Counted from the stretch's first letter, positions 1 through 10,639 are shown. The stretch: 64,000 nt of DNA from Blastococcus sp. TBT05-19 (GCF_003319095.1 NZ_QOHI01000007.1:1-64000), one strand, 5' to 3'. Made by a program: numbers and translations. Notes: a model not told the origin generated them from the sequence alone.

Positions 1-60
1 ACGAGCCGCGGCACGGGGTATTACTTGGCACTGACTTTCGGCACGCTGTTGAGTTCTCAA
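1..60 (-). promoter_or_regulatory. rRNA-leader-like sequence at left edge
   Basis: On the minus strand this reads TTGAGAACTCAACAG followed by GCGTGCC, which resembles the boxA-containing leader and spacer sequences of actinobacterial rRNA operons. It faces off the left edge and lies downstream of a minus-strand promoter candidate at 197-225. I infer that an rRNA operon, or another transcript with antitermination signals, begins just left of the window. No structural RNA lies inside the window, so this rests on motif recall only. Confidence 0.45.
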
Positions 61-196
61 GGAGCGGACGCGCAACAACTCGACCCTTCCGGGCTCCGTC
101 ACTGGCTGGATGTCCAACTCTACGCCGGTTTCCGGAGGCCCTCAAGGGCGGTGTCCGGTCCGGCGGCCCTTCCGGGCCGCGCGGCGCATGGAGAAC

Positions 197-225
197 AGTA
201 CACGAGGTCCTAGGTCCCTGTGCAA
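197..225 (-). promoter_or_regulatory. Promoter candidate facing the left edge
   Basis: On the minus strand TTGCAC (220-225) and TGTACT (197-202) are separated by exactly 17 bases, a reasonable sigma-70-type promoter. It points away from dapB and toward the rRNA-leader-like sequence at 1-60. The stretch 1-302 holds no convincing coding sequence; its short open frames are GC-rich shadows. Confidence 0.45.
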
Positions 226-302
226 CCCCCGGCGGCGCGGTCCGCGTCACACTCGGCGCGTTCCGGAACCGGGCCTCTCAGCGGCGCGTCGGTGGTGCCG
301 GC

Positions 303-1133
<831 letters not shown>

Positions 1134-1484
1134 TCAGCGCGTCCGACGGGTGGCCGCGGCCCACACGAGCAGACCGAGGAGGACCCCGGCGACGTCCGCG
1201 AGCCCGTCGGCGACCGAGGCGGACCGGTTCAGCGGTGTCGTGCCCTGCACCACCTCGCTGAGCACCGCGTAGGCGACCAGGCCGGCCCCCAGCGGGAGGC
1301 GGGCGAACCCGGCCCAGCGCCCGGTGACGGCGAGCGCCGCGAAGAGCAGCAGGTGCACGACCTTGTCCGTCCCCGGGGGCGCCGTCGGCACCCCCGAGGC
1401 GGGGACGAACAGGACGACCAGCGAGACCAGCACGGCGACGCCGAAGGCGACGCGCGGCAGCACGCCGCCTTCCTGCCCGGGCAC
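1134..1484 (-). CDS. VanZ-like small membrane protein
   Basis: A 116-residue protein with about four hydrophobic segments and the VanZ-like core DKVVHLLLF near residue 40, followed by a second helical pair containing SEVVQGTTPLNRSASVADGLADVAG. VanZ-family proteins are small integral membrane proteins; the founding member gives low teicoplanin resistance, but most actinobacterial members have no known role. It starts 1 bp after the M16 protease stop codon, so it is probably co-transcribed with it. I claim only the family. Confidence 0.75.
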   Translation of the reverse strand: MPGQEGGVLPRVAFGVAVLVSLVVLFVPASGVPTAPPGTDKVVHLLLFAALAVTGRWAGFARLPLGAGLVAYAVLSEVVQGTTPLNRSASVADGLADVAGVLLGLLVWAAATRRTR

Positions 1485-1485
1485 G

Positions 1486-2847
1486 TCAGAGCCGGTCGAG
1501 GTCGGACTCGCGGTAGGGGCCGACGACGGCGAGGCAGGTCTCCCGGCCGAAGAGGTCGCCGGCCACCGAGCGCACCTGGGCCTCGTCGACCGCGTCGATG
1601 CGGGCGAGGACGTCGCGCACCGGCACGTACTCCCCGTAGGAGAGCTCGCTCTTGCCGAGCCGGCTCATGCGCGAACCGGTGTCCTCCAGCCCCAGGACCA
1701 GTCCCCCGCGCAGCTGTCCGCGGGCCCGGCGGACCTCCTCGGAGGTGAGCCCGTCGGCGGCGACGCGGTCCAGTTCCCCGCGGATCAGCCGGAGGACCTC
1801 CGGCACCCGCTTCTTGGAGCAGCCGGCGTAGACCGAGAAGGCCCCCGCGCCGGCGTAGTGGGTGAGTGCGGAGCCGACGCTGTAGACCAGTCCCCGCTTC
1901 TCGCGGATCTCCTGGAACAGCCGGGAGCTCATGCCGCCGCCGACCGCGGCGTCGAGCACGGCGGCGGCGTAGCGCCGCTCGTCGAGCCGCCCCGTGGAGG
2001 GGGCGCCGAGCAGCAGGTGGGTCTGCTCGGTGCGACGGGCGATCAGACCGGTGCTGCGGGCCGGGCGGACCAGCTCGAGGTCACCGGTGCGCAGCGGCGC
2101 CGGCTCGGCCGAGCCGGACAGCCGGTCCCCGAAGGCCGCCGTCACCAGGTCCAGCACCTGCCGGTGGTCCACCCGGCCGGCCGCCGTCACCACGATCGAC
2201 GGGACGGCGTACCGGGAGCGGTACCAGCCGTCGACGTCCTCGCGGGTCAGCCCCTCGATGGACTCGACGGTGCCGAGCACCGAGCGGCCCAGCGAGGTGT
2301 CGCCGAAGAGCGTCTCGGCGAACAGGTCGTGCACGCTGTCCGCGGGCTCGTCGTCGCGCATGGCGATCTCCTCGAGCACCACCGTGCGCTCGGACTCCAG
2401 GTCCGCCGCGGTGTTGGTGGCCTCGGTGACCAGGTCGGCCAGGAGCGTCACGGCCAGCGGCAGGTCGCTGGCGAGCACGTTCGCGTAGTAGCAGGTGTGC
2501 TCCTTGGCGGTGAACGCGTTCATCTCACCGCCGACCGCGTCCATGGCCGCCGCGATCTCCAGCGCGGAGCGCGACGAGGTGCCCTTGAACAGCAGGTGCT
2601 CGAGGAAGTGCGACGACCCGGCCACGGCCGGCGTCTCGTCCCGCGAGCCGACGCCCACCCAGATGCCGAGCGTCGCCGAGAGCACTCCCGGCATCGTCTC
2701 GGTCAGGACCCGCAGGCCCCCGGGCAGCGTGGTGCGCTCCACCCGGCCGCCGACCTCGTCGAGGTCGAGCAGCGCGGTCTCCCCGACGGGAACCGGGGCG
2801 GGTGCATGCGCACCCGCCCCGGTCCCGAACACGTCAGACGTGGTCAC
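1486..2847 (-). CDS. M16 family zinc metalloprotease
   Basis: A 453-residue inverzincin protease of the processing-peptidase type. The inverted zinc motif HFLEH (HxxEH) lies near residue 80, and the downstream glutamate of the zinc site is in [10 protein letters not shown]. The C-terminal M16 half ([18 protein letters not shown]) is complete, so the protein looks active. It starts with GTG, overlapping the pnp TGA in a GTGA junction, so translation is probably coupled to pnp. This pnp-M16-dapB order is widespread in actinobacteria. The physiological substrate is unknown. Confidence 0.93.
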   Translation of the reverse strand: MTTSDVFGTGAGAHAPAPVPVGETALLDLDEVGGRVERTTLPGGLRVLTETMPGVLSATLGIWVGVGSRDETPAVAGSSHFLEHLLFKGTSSRSALEIAAAMDAVGGEMNAFTAKEHTCYYANVLASDLPLAVTLLADLVTEATNTAADLESERTVVLEEIAMRDDEPADSVHDLFAETLFGDTSLGRSVLGTVESIEGLTREDVDGWYRSRYAVPSIVVTAAGRVDHRQVLDLVTAAFGDRLSGSAEPAPLRTGDLELVRPARSTGLIARRTEQTHLLLGAPSTGRLDERRYAAAVLDAAVGGGMSSRLFQEIREKRGLVYSVGSALTHYAGAGAFSVYAGCSKKRVPEVLRLIRGELDRVAADGLTSEEVRRARGQLRGGLVLGLEDTGSRMSRLGKSELSYGEYVPVRDVLARIDAVDEAQVRSVAGDLFGRETCLAVVGPYRESDLDRL

Positions 2848-5099
2848 TCACCCGCGGGTGCGGCGGCCTCGGCCGGCGCCTCGGACGCGGCCTCGGCACC
2901 ACCCTCGGCGACCGGGGCGAGGCTGATCTTGCCGCGGGCGTCGATGTCGGTGATCTCGACCTGCAGCTTGTCGCCGACGTTGACGACGTCCTCGACCTTG
3001 TTGATCCGCTTGCCCGCACCGAGCTTGCTGATGTGGACCAGGCCGTCCTTGCCCGGGAGCAGGGACACGAAGGCGCCGAACGGCGTGGTCTTGACGACCG
3101 TGCCGAGGAACCGCTCGCCGACCTTGGGCATCTGCGGGTTGGCGATGGCGTTGATCCGGTCCACCGCGGCCTGGGCCGAGGGGCCGTCGGAGGCGCCGAC
3201 GTAGATCGTGCCGTCGTCCTCGATGGTGATGTCCGCGCCGGTCTCGTCCTGGATCGCGTTGATCATCTGGCCCTTGGGGCCGATGACCGCGCCGATCTTG
3301 TCGACCGGGATGCGCACCGTGGTCACGCGGGGCGCGAACGGGCTCATCTCGTCGGGGGCGTCGATCGCCTCGCCCATGACGTCGAGGATGTGCAGCCGGG
3401 CCGCGCGGGCCTGGGTCAGCGCACCGGCGAGGACGTCGGAGGGGATGCCGTCGAGCTTCGTGTCCAGCTGGAGGGCCGTGACGAAGTCCTTGGTGCCGGC
3501 GACCTTGAAGTCCATGTCACCGAACGCGTCCTCGGCACCGAGGATGTCGGTGAGCGCGACGTACTCGGTCTTGCCGTCGACCTCGTCGGAGACCAGGCCC
3601 ATGGCAATGCCGGCGACCGGGGCCTTCAGCGGGACACCGGCGTTGAGCAGGGCCAGCGTCGAGGCGCAGACCGAGCCCATCGAGGTGGAGCCGTTGGAGC
3701 CGAGGGCCTCGGAGACCTGCCGGATCGCGTAGGGGAACTCCTCGCGGTCCGGCAGCACCGGCACCAGGGCGCGCTCGGCGAGCGCGCCGTGGCCGATCTC
3801 GCGGCGCTTGGGCGAGCCCACGCGGCCGGTCTCACCAGTGGAGTACGGCGGGAAGTTGTAGTTGTGCATGTAGCGCTTGCGGTTCACCGGCGACAGCGTG
3901 TCCAGCTGCTGCTCCATGCGGAGCATGTTCAGCGTGGTGACGCCCAGGATCTGGGTCTCGCCGCGCTCGAACAGCGCCGAGCCGTGCACGCGCGGGATGA
4001 CCTCGACCTCGGCCGACAGCGGCCGGATGTCGGTCAGCCCACGGCCGTCGATGCGGACCTTGTCGCGCAGGATCCGCTGGCGGACCACCTTCTTGGTCAG
4101 CGCGCGGAAGGCTCCGGAGATCTCCTTCTCGCGGCCCTCGAACTGGCCGGCCAGCGCGGCCTTGACCTCGTCCTTGAGCGCGTCGGTGGCGTCCTCGCGC
4201 TCGTGCTTGCCGGCGATCTGCTGCGCCTGGGCCAGCTTGTCGCCGACCTGCGCCTCGACGGCGGCGTAGACGTCGTCCTGGTAGTCCAGGAAGCGGGGGA
4301 AGTCGGCGACCGGCTTGGCCGCCTTCTCCGCGAGCGCGGACTGCGCGTCGCACAGCGCCTTGATGAACGGCTTGGCCGCCTCGAGACCCTGCGCCACGAC
4401 CTCCTCGGTCGGGGCGGTGGCGCCACCGGCGATGAGCTCGATGGTCTTCTCGGTGGCCTCGGCCTCGACCATCATGATCGCGACGTCGCCGTCGGGGAGC
4501 ACGCGGCCGGCCACGACCATGTCGAAGACGGCGTCCTCGAGCTCGGCGTGGGTCGGGAAGCCCACCCACTGGCCGTTGATCAGCGCGACGCGGGTGCCGC
4601 CGACCGGGCCGGAGAACGGCAGGCCGGAGAGCTGGGTGGACGCCGAGGCGCCGTTGATCGCGAGCACGTCGTAGAGGTGCTGCGGGTCCAGCGACATGAC
4701 CGTGATGACGACCTGGACCTCGTTGCGCAGGCCCTTGGCGAAGGTGGGGCGCAGCGGGCGGTCGATCAGGCGGCAGGTGAGGATCGCGTCCTCGGAGGGG
4801 CGGCCCTCGCGACGGAAGAACGAGCCGGGGATGCGCCCGGCGGCGTACATCCGCTCCTCGACGTCGACGGTCAGCGGGAAGAAGTCGAACTGCTCCTTCG
4901 GCTGGCGCCCGGCCGTGGTGGCCGACAGGAGCATGGTGTCGCCGTGGGTGATGACGACGGAGCCGGCGGCCTGGCGGGCGAGCCGGCCGGTCTCGAAGGT
5001 GACCGTGCGGCTGCCGAAGCTGCCGTTGTCGATGACCGCGGTGGCGGTGGTGACGCCGTCCTCGGCGTCGAACTCAGCGGTGATGGTGGGTGCGGACAC
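2844..5099 (-). CDS. pnp: Polyribonucleotide nucleotidyltransferase (PNPase)
   Basis: Phosphorolytic 3'-to-5' exoribonuclease, also able to add 3' tails. The 751-residue protein contains two RNase PH-like domains, an internal helical domain, and C-terminal KH ([19 protein letters not shown]) and S1 ([19 protein letters not shown]) RNA-binding domains. The alanine/glutamate-rich tail [16 protein letters not shown] is typical of actinobacteria. The GTG start has a purine-rich ribosome site (GAGAAGGACGA) directly upstream. It lies downstream of rpsO, the usual order. The 220-bp leader (5100-5321) contains a GGAACGTTCC palindrome at 5209-5218 but nothing else I can assign. Confidence 0.98.
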   Translation of the reverse strand: MSAPTITAEFDAEDGVTTATAVIDNGSFGSRTVTFETGRLARQAAGSVVITHGDTMLLSATTAGRQPKEQFDFFPLTVDVEERMYAAGRIPGSFFRREGRPSEDAILTCRLIDRPLRPTFAKGLRNEVQVVITVMSLDPQHLYDVLAINGASASTQLSGLPFSGPVGGTRVALINGQWVGFPTHAELEDAVFDMVVAGRVLPDGDVAIMMVEAEATEKTIELIAGGATAPTEEVVAQGLEAAKPFIKALCDAQSALAEKAAKPVADFPRFLDYQDDVYAAVEAQVGDKLAQAQQIAGKHEREDATDALKDEVKAALAGQFEGREKEISGAFRALTKKVVRQRILRDKVRIDGRGLTDIRPLSAEVEVIPRVHGSALFERGETQILGVTTLNMLRMEQQLDTLSPVNRKRYMHNYNFPPYSTGETGRVGSPKRREIGHGALAERALVPVLPDREEFPYAIRQVSEALGSNGSTSMGSVCASTLALLNAGVPLKAPVAGIAMGLVSDEVDGKTEYVALTDILGAEDAFGDMDFKVAGTKDFVTALQLDTKLDGIPSDVLAGALTQARAARLHILDVMGEAIDAPDEMSPFAPRVTTVRIPVDKIGAVIGPKGQMINAIQDETGADITIEDDGTIYVGASDGPSAQAAVDRINAIANPQMPKVGERFLGTVVKTTPFGAFVSLLPGKDGLVHISKLGAGKRINKVEDVVNVGDKLQVEITDIDARGKISLAPVAEGGAEAASEAPAEAAAPAGE

Positions 5100-5321
5100 T
5101 CGTCCTTCTCTCTTCTTCGTCGCGGCGGCCTCGTGCCGACCTGCGACTCCTCTTGCGGCGGGGGTCCGCCGGGGCGTCCGGATGACCGGTGCTCGATCGA
5201 AGCCCTCGGGAACGTTCCGCGGAGGGAACCTGCGTGCCCGGGGGCCACTACCGAGGACCGGCCCGATGCGGATCGCGTCGGGCGGGCTCGCCGTGGCCCG
5301 TGCGGCGGGTGCCGCACGAGA

Positions 5322-5358
5322 GAGGGGACCGACCCGGCACGAACCGGGCGGTCCCCTC
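5322..5358 (-). terminator. Hairpin terminator or processing site after rpsO
   Basis: A perfect 10-bp outer stem (GAGGGGACCG with CGGTCCCCTC) encloses a second CCCGG/CCGGG stem, starting 6 nt after the rpsO stop codon. There is no U-run, as is common in actinobacterial terminators. It could end rpsO transcripts or be the cleavage site that separates rpsO from pnp, as in other bacteria. Confidence 0.75.
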
Positions 5359-5364
5359 GATGTG

Positions 5365-5634
5365 CTAGCGGCGCAGGCCGAGCCGCTCGATGAGCGAGCG
5401 GTACCGGTTGATGTCGGTCTTCGCCAGGTAGTTCAGCAGCCGGCGACGCCGGCCGACCAGCAGGAGCAGGCCCCGCCGGCTGTGGTGGTCGTGCTTGTGC
5501 ATCTTCAGGTGCTCGGTCAGGTCGCTGATCCGGCGGGTCAGCATCGCGACCTGCACCTCGGGCGAACCGGTGTCCTTCTCGACCGTCGCGTAGTCGGTCA
5601 TGATCTGCTGCTTGGTTGCGCTGTCGAGCGCCAT
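5365..5634 (-). CDS. rpsO: 30S ribosomal protein S15
   Basis: An 89-residue primary 16S rRNA-binding protein. The whole S15 pattern is present, including [33 protein letters not shown] and [16 protein letters not shown]. The ATG is preceded by CAGGAGG. It stands alone between an upstream promoter region (5635-5782) and the hairpin at 5322-5358, with pnp following. Confidence 0.99.
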   Translation of the reverse strand: MALDSATKQQIMTDYATVEKDTGSPEVQVAMLTRRISDLTEHLKMHKHDHHSRRGLLLLVGRRRRLLNYLAKTDINRYRSLIERLGLRR

Positions 5635-5712
5635 GGTTCGCCTCCTGGGCGGTCACGTGTGGCCCTCGGTCTGACGCACGAGGGCAGGCTGCACACACGC
5701 CGGTGGTACCGG

Positions 5713-5730
5713 CTGCCCCGAAGGTTACCA
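5713..5730 (-). promoter_or_regulatory. rpsO: Extended -10 promoter candidate for rpsO
   Basis: On the minus strand TGGTAACCT (TGn plus TAACCT, with the -10 hexamer at 5722-5727) lies about 90 bp upstream of the rpsO start. No good -35 element is visible at 17 bp spacing. An overlapping 14-bp palindrome GACCCGGCCGGGTC at 5771-5784 covers the ribF stop codon and could terminate ribF transcripts. Confidence 0.4.
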
Positions 5731-5782
5731 GCGGCGCCGACGCCGGCTGATCACGGTGCGTCGCCGCACCGACCCGGCCGGG

Positions 5783-6751
5783 TCAGGGCGCGTCGGGGAG
5801 CCCGAGCGCCCGGCGGGTGTCGGCGACGTCCTTCGCCATCGCGGCGAGCAGCGCCTCGATGCCGTCGAACGCGGCCATCGGGCGCAGGCGGGCGGTGAAC
5901 TCGACGCCGACGTGCTCGCCGTACAGGTCGCCGCTGTAGTCCAGGGCGAACGCCTCGACGGTGCGGCGGGTGCCCTGGAAGGTCGGGTTGGTGCCGACCG
6001 AGATCGCCGCGGGGAGCCGCTGGTCGGTGGTGCCGTCGTCGTGCCGGGTGACCAGGTGGCCGGCGTACACGCCGTCGGCCGGGATGGCGGTGAACGGCGG
6101 GGTCTCCACGTTGGCCGTCGGGTACCCGAGCTCCCGTCCCCGACGGTGACCGCGGACGACGACGCCGTCGACCCGGTGCGGCCGTCCGAGCGCGCGGGCC
6201 GCGGACACCATGTCGCCGGCCGCGACGCAGGCACGGATGTAGGTCGAGGAGATGGTGACCTCGCCGTCGTCGGACGAGTCCTGGGCCAGCGGCACGCCCT
6301 CGACCGCGAAACCGAACCGGCGTCCCTCCTCCGCGAGGCTGGCGACGTCGCCGGCCGCCTTGTGCCCGTAGGTGAAGTTCTCCCCCACGACGACCTGCGC
6401 CGCGTGCAGCCGCTCGACCAGCACGGTGTGGGTGAAGGTCTCGGGCACCAGGCGGCTGAACTCGGCGGTGAAGGGCAGCACGCACATGGCGTCCACGCCC
6501 AGGCCCGCGACCAGCTCGGCCTTGCGGTCCATCGAGGTCAGGATCGCCGGGTGGGAGCCGGGCCGGACCACCTCGGCCGGGTGCGGGTCGAAGGTGAGCA
6601 GCAGGCACGGACGACGCATCGCCCGGGCCCGCGCGACCGCGGCACCGATCAGCTTCTGGTGACCGAGGTGGACGCCGTCGTACATGCCGACGGTGACCAC
6701 GGTCCGGCCGAGATCACCGGGGGTCGCCTCCAGCCCCCGCCAGCGCAGCAC
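5783..6751 (-). CDS. ribF: Bifunctional riboflavin kinase / FAD synthetase
   Basis: Makes FMN from riboflavin and then FAD from FMN and ATP. The N-terminal nucleotidyltransferase half shows VGMYDGVHLGHQ (HxGH motif) and the C-terminal STSS-like ISSTYIR region; the riboflavin kinase half has GYPTANV and the closing GVEFTARLRPM. The GTG start (VLRWRGLE) is 14 bp downstream of ilvE and gives 322 residues, the usual length. The position next to truB and rpsO is the normal actinobacterial order, here interrupted by ilvE and the heme-oxygenase-like gene. Confidence 0.96.
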   Translation of the reverse strand: MLRWRGLEATPGDLGRTVVTVGMYDGVHLGHQKLIGAAVARARAMRRPCLLLTFDPHPAEVVRPGSHPAILTSMDRKAELVAGLGVDAMCVLPFTAEFSRLVPETFTHTVLVERLHAAQVVVGENFTYGHKAAGDVASLAEEGRRFGFAVEGVPLAQDSSDDGEVTISSTYIRACVAAGDMVSAARALGRPHRVDGVVVRGHRRGRELGYPTANVETPPFTAIPADGVYAGHLVTRHDDGTTDQRLPAAISVGTNPTFQGTRRTVEAFALDYSGDLYGEHVGVEFTARLRPMAAFDGIEALLAAMAKDVADTRRALGLPDAP

Positions 6752-6765
6752 GCGTCCGGCCCCGG

Positions 6766-7905
6766 TCAGGAGACCTGGTGCAGCCAGCCGTGGGTGTCGG
6801 CCACCCGCCCGTGCTGGATGCCGAGCAGCGTCTCGCGCAGCCGCATGGTGAGCGGGCCGGGGGTGCCGTCGCCCACGGAGAACTCGCCGCTGCGGGCCTT
6901 GACCTCGCCGACCGGGGTGATCACGGCGGCGGTGCCGCAGGCGAAGGTCTCGGTGATCGAGCCGTCGAGGACGCCGTCGCGCCACTCGGCGAGGCTCACC
7001 TTGCGCTCGCTCACGCGGTGGCCCAGGTCCTGGGCGACGGTGATGAGCGAGGCGCGGGTGATGCCGGGGAGCAGGCTGCCGGAGAGCTCGGGGGTGACCA
7101 GCTCGGCGTCGTCGCCGGAGCCGTGGACGAAGAAGAGGTTCATCCCGCCCAGCTCCTCGATGTACTTCTTCTCCACCGCGTCGAGGTAGACGACCTGGTC
7201 GCAGCCCAGCGCGCTGGCCTCCTGCTGCGGCAGCAGGCTGGCCGCGTAGTTGCCGGCGCACTTCACGTCGCCCGTGCCGCCGGGCGCCGCCCGGGCGTAG
7301 TCCTCGGAGACGTAGACCGAGACCGGCTGGACACCTCGCGGGAAGTAGGCACCCGCCGGGCTGGCGATCACCAGGAACAGGTACTCGTGCGCCGGGCGGA
7401 CACCGAGGAAGGACTCGCTGGCCAGCTGGTACGGCCGCAGGTACAGGGTCTGGTCGGCCCCGGTGGGGACCCAGTCGCGGTCGGCGTCCACGAGGGCGTC
7501 GACCGCGGCGAGGAAGGCCTCCTCGGGCACCGGCGGCATGGCCAGCCGCTGCGCGCTGCGCACGAACCGGGCGGCGTTGGCCTCGGGGCGGAAGGTGGCG
7601 ACGCTCCCGTCGGGCTGCGCGTAGGCCTTGAGGCCCTCGAAGATCGACTGCGCGTAGTGCAGCGCGGCGGTGCCCGGGTCCATGGGCAGCGGGCCGTACT
7701 GGGTCAGGCGGGCGTCGTACCAGCCGCGGCCGGCCTGGTAGCGGGCCACGAACATGTGGTCGGTGAAGTACCGGCCGAACCCGGGGTCGGCCAGCAGCTC
7801 CGCGCGCTCGGTGGGCGAGCGGCGCTGCACGTCGTCGACGACCACCGGCACGTCCGCGAGGAACATCCGCGAGGTGGTACGGCTGTCGGCGAGCGTGTCG
7901 GTCAT
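6766..7905 (-). CDS. ilvE: Branched-chain amino acid aminotransferase
   Basis: PLP-dependent transaminase for the last step of valine, leucine and isoleucine synthesis. The 379-residue protein has the type-II/IV fold features ALHYAQSIFEGLKAY, the PLP-lysine region VVYLDAVEKKYIEELGGMN (Lys in EKKYIEE), and SITETFACGTAAVI, which binds the PLP phosphate. ATG at 7905 is preceded by GGAG. It sits between ribF and a hairpin terminator (7958-7993) belonging to the upstream gene, so it probably has its own promoter; none is obvious. Confidence 0.95.
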   Translation of the reverse strand: MTDTLADSRTTSRMFLADVPVVVDDVQRRSPTERAELLADPGFGRYFTDHMFVARYQAGRGWYDARLTQYGPLPMDPGTAALHYAQSIFEGLKAYAQPDGSVATFRPEANAARFVRSAQRLAMPPVPEEAFLAAVDALVDADRDWVPTGADQTLYLRPYQLASESFLGVRPAHEYLFLVIASPAGAYFPRGVQPVSVYVSEDYARAAPGGTGDVKCAGNYAASLLPQQEASALGCDQVVYLDAVEKKYIEELGGMNLFFVHGSGDDAELVTPELSGSLLPGITRASLITVAQDLGHRVSERKVSLAEWRDGVLDGSITETFACGTAAVITPVGEVKARSGEFSVGDGTPGPLTMRLRETLLGIQHGRVADTHGWLHQVS

Positions 7906-7957
7906 GGCTCCTACCCGGGCGTGCTGCGTCGTGGCACCGGCCGGCGGCGTGCCGGAC

Positions 7958-7993
7958 CGGCACCGGCCCCGCGGACGTGCGGGACCGGTGCCG
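7958..7993 (-). terminator. Terminator hairpin between heme-oxygenase-like gene and ilvE
   Basis: CGGCACCGG pairs with CCGGTGCCG, with an inner CCCGC/GCGGG stem separated by a C-A mismatch. It begins 15 nt downstream of the stop codon of the 8009-8347 gene. There is no poly-U tract. It separates that gene from ilvE. Confidence 0.65.
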
Positions 7994-8008
7994 TCACAGT
8001 AGCCGGGC

Positions 8009-8347
8009 TCAGGCCTGGTGCTCCTGGTCGACCTTCGGCCCGGCGTTCTCCAGCACCTCGTAGGTCCACACGTGGGCCGAGTGCGGCGCCGCGGAGGCCA
8101 GGGTGTCGCCGCCGCCGTCGTGGGCGCGGTCGAAGTCCTGGCTCGACTGCCAGGCCTCGTAGGCCTCCGTGCTGCTCCACCGGGTGTAGACCAGGTACTG
8201 GTCGGTGCCCTCCACGGGGCGCAGCAGCTCGAACCACTCGAAGCCCGGGGTGCTCTCGACCGCACCGGCCCGGCCCCGGAACCGCTCCTCGAAGCGCTCC
8301 TGCTTGTCCTTGGGCACGGTGACCGCGTTGATCTTCACGACGCTCAT
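8009..8347 (-). CDS. MhuD-like heme-degrading monooxygenase (ABM fold)
   Basis: A 112-residue antibiotic-biosynthesis-monooxygenase-fold protein. By recall it aligns over its first 75 residues with mycobacterial MhuD (Rv3592): VVKINA then VP, RFRGRAGAVE then PGF, and LLRPVEG. The catalytic Asn7 and Trp66 fall at the MhuD positions. The heme-ligand histidine appears as His76 in DRAH, one residue later than in MhuD, implying a one-residue insertion. MhuD turns heme into iron and mycobilins. I chose the ATG at 8347, preceded by AAGGGG, over a start 33 bp upstream. It lies between ilvE and truB with no other iron gene nearby. Confidence 0.75.
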   Translation of the reverse strand: MSVVKINAVTVPKDKQERFEERFRGRAGAVESTPGFEWFELLRPVEGTDQYLVYTRWSSTEAYEAWQSSQDFDRAHDGGGDTLASAAPHSAHVWTYEVLENAGPKVDQEHQA

Positions 8348-8402
8348 GGGCCACCCCTTCCCGAGGTGGCGCGCGCTCAATCCCCGCGGCGGGAGGCCGT
8401 CG

Positions 8403-9320
8403 TCAGGACGGCGGGAAGCCGACCGCCACCTTCGCGACGCGGCCGGCGTCCTCGACCAGCGCCACCAACCGGCCGTCGGGGTCGACGGCCGCGTGCAGGC
8501 CCTCGGCGCCGGTCGCCGGGATGCGCTGCCCGTACCCGAGGGCGACGGCCTCCTCGGCGGTCAGGGCCCGCTCGGGGAAGACCAGCCGGGCCGCCTCGGT
8601 GAGACCCAGGAAGCCGGGGCCGCCGCCGGCGACCAGGGAGGCCGCCGACTCCTCGACCGTGCCGGCCTGCGCGACGGCGAAGGGGCCCGAGGCGCTGCGG
8701 CGGAGCGCGGTGAGGTGGCCGCCCACGCCGAGGGCGGCGCCCGCGTCCCGGGCGATGGCCCGGATGTAGGTGCCGGCGGTGCACTCGACCGTGACGTCGA
8801 CGTCGACCAGGTCCGGCTCGGGCCGCGTGATCCGGTGCACCTCCAGGCGGTGCACCGTGACCGAGCGGGCGGCCAGCTCCACGGTCTCCCCCGCCCGGAC
8901 GCGGTCGTAGGAGCGGCGCCCGTCGACCTTGACCGCGCTGACCGCCGAGGGCACCTGCTGCAGCGGGCCGGTCTGGGCGGCGAGGGCGGCGCGGACGGCG
9001 TCGTCGTCGAGGTGGGCGGTGGAGGCGGAGGTGAGCAGCTCCCCCTCGCGGTCGTCGGTGACCGTGGCCTGACCCAGCCGGATCGTGGCCTCGTAGGTCT
9101 TGTCGTGGCCGCCGACGTACCCGAGCAGCCGGGTCGCCGTCCCCACGCCGAGCACGAGCAGACCCGTGGCCATCGGGTCCAGGGTGCCGGCGTGCCCGAC
9201 CTTGCGCACCGACAGCGCGCGCCGGGCGCGGGCGACGACGTCGTGCGAAGTCATGCCGCCGGACTTGTCGACAAGCAGCAGACCGGGCGGGACGTCGGCG
9301 TCCTGGCGTCTCGGGCTCAC
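8403..9320 (-). CDS. truB: tRNA pseudouridine-55 synthase
   Basis: Isomerises U55 in the T-loop of tRNAs. The 305-residue protein has KVGHAGTLDPMATGLL with the catalytic aspartate, the YEATIRLG strand, and the C-terminal PUA-like region. The GTG start overlaps the MATE transporter stop (GTGA at 9317-9320). It sits in the rbfA-DHH-MATE-truB-ribF order typical of actinobacteria. Confidence 0.97.
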   Translation of the reverse strand: MSPRRQDADVPPGLLLVDKSGGMTSHDVVARARRALSVRKVGHAGTLDPMATGLLVLGVGTATRLLGYVGGHDKTYEATIRLGQATVTDDREGELLTSASTAHLDDDAVRAALAAQTGPLQQVPSAVSAVKVDGRRSYDRVRAGETVELAARSVTVHRLEVHRITRPEPDLVDVDVTVECTAGTYIRAIARDAGAALGVGGHLTALRRSASGPFAVAQAGTVEESAASLVAGGGPGFLGLTEAARLVFPERALTAEEAVALGYGQRIPATGAEGLHAAVDPDGRLVALVEDAGRVAKVAVGFPPS

Positions 9321-10639
9321 GCCCCAACGCTCTCAGGCGCGCCCAGCCAGCGGTCACCCGCCACCCGGGCCAGGACGGCGACCAGCCGGAGTGCGATGAA
9401 CAGCGTCAGACCGGTCCACACCCCCGCGAGGCCCAGCTCCAGCGGCCCGGCCAGCAGCGAGAGCGGCAGGAAGCCGACCAGCGCCGAGGCGATCGTGACC
9501 GTGCGCAGGTAGCCGACGTCGCCGGCTCCCATGAGCACGCCGTCCAGGGCGAAGACGACGCCGGCCAGCGGCTGGAAGCCGGCCAGGAACCACCAGACGA
9601 CGGCGGCCTGCGCCAGCACCGCCGGGTCGTCGGTGAACAGCGGCGGGAGGACGTCGCGCAGCGCGAGCAGGACGGCGGCGACGAGGCCTCCGGTGACCAG
9701 CCCCCACAGGGCGACGCGGCGGGCGGTCGCGCGGGCCTCGTCCGGGCGCCGGGCACCCAGGGCGTGCCCGACGAGGGTCTGCGCGGCGATGGCGTAGGCG
9801 TCGAGCACCAGGGCCAGGAAGAAGAAGAGCTGCAGGGCGATCTGGTGGGCCCCGAGCACGGCGGTGCCGGTGCGGGCCGCGACGCCGGCGGCGACGAGGA
9901 AGGCCAGCTGCAGGACCGCGGCCCGCAGCAGCAGGTCGCGCCCGATCACCAGCTGGCGCAGCACCGCCGCCGGGCGGACCTGCCAGGCGGCCCCCTCGCG
10001 CAGCAGCGCGCGCACGAACAGTGCCGCGGTGAGCGCCTGACCGGCCACGTTCGCCACCGCGGAGCCGGGCAGCCCCAGACCGGCCGGGTGCACGAGCAGC
10101 GGGCAGAGCACCAGGCTGAGCAGGCTGCCGGCCAGCACGTAGCGCACCGGGCGGCGCAGCTCCTGCACCCCGCGCAGCCAGCCGTTCCCGGCCAGGGACA
10201 CCAGCAGCAGCGGAGCTCCGAGCGAGGCGATCCGCAGCCACTCCTCCCCCGCCTCGGCGACCGGTCCCGGACCGCCGGCCAGCGCCCGCGTCAGGGGCCC
10301 GGCGAGGAGCTGGAAGAGCAGCAGCACGAGCAGCCCGAGGGCTCCCGCCAGCCAGGTCGCCTGCACGCCCTCGGTGACCGCGCCGGCCCGGTCACCGGCC
10401 CCGGCCCGGCGGGCGGCTCGGGCCGTCGTCCCGTAGGCCAGGAAGTTCAGCAGCGCCGCGGCCCACGCCAGCAGCCCGCCGCCGACGGCCAGCCCGCCGA
10501 GCGCGACCGTCCCGAGGTTGCCGACGACGGCGGTGTCGACCAGCAGGTAGAGCGGTTCGGCGGCCAGGACGACGAGCGCCGGCAGCGCCAGCGCCAGCAC
10601 GCCGGGTGAGCTGCGCGGTCCGGTGGACCGCCCGCTCAT
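9317..10639 (-). CDS. MATE family efflux transporter (DinF-like)
   Basis: A 440-residue integral membrane protein with about twelve hydrophobic segments, starting ALALPALVVLAAEPLYLLVDTAVVG. This N-terminus and the duplicated six-helix layout are characteristic of the DinF branch of MATE cation/drug antiporters. It overlaps the upstream DHH phosphoesterase by ATGA and the downstream truB by GTGA, so it is embedded in the translation operon. The substrate cannot be inferred. Confidence 0.92.
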   Translation of the reverse strand: MSGRSTGPRSSPGVLALALPALVVLAAEPLYLLVDTAVVGNLGTVALGGLAVGGGLLAWAAALLNFLAYGTTARAARRAGAGDRAGAVTEGVQATWLAGALGLLVLLLFQLLAGPLTRALAGGPGPVAEAGEEWLRIASLGAPLLLVSLAGNGWLRGVQELRRPVRYVLAGSLLSLVLCPLLVHPAGLGLPGSAVANVAGQALTAALFVRALLREGAAWQVRPAAVLRQLVIGRDLLLRAAVLQLAFLVAAGVAARTGTAVLGAHQIALQLFFFLALVLDAYAIAAQTLVGHALGARRPDEARATARRVALWGLVTGGLVAAVLLALRDVLPPLFTDDPAVLAQAAVVWWFLAGFQPLAGVVFALDGVLMGAGDVGYLRTVTIASALVGFLPLSLLAGPLELGLAGVWTGLTLFIALRLVAVLARVAGDRWLGAPESVGA

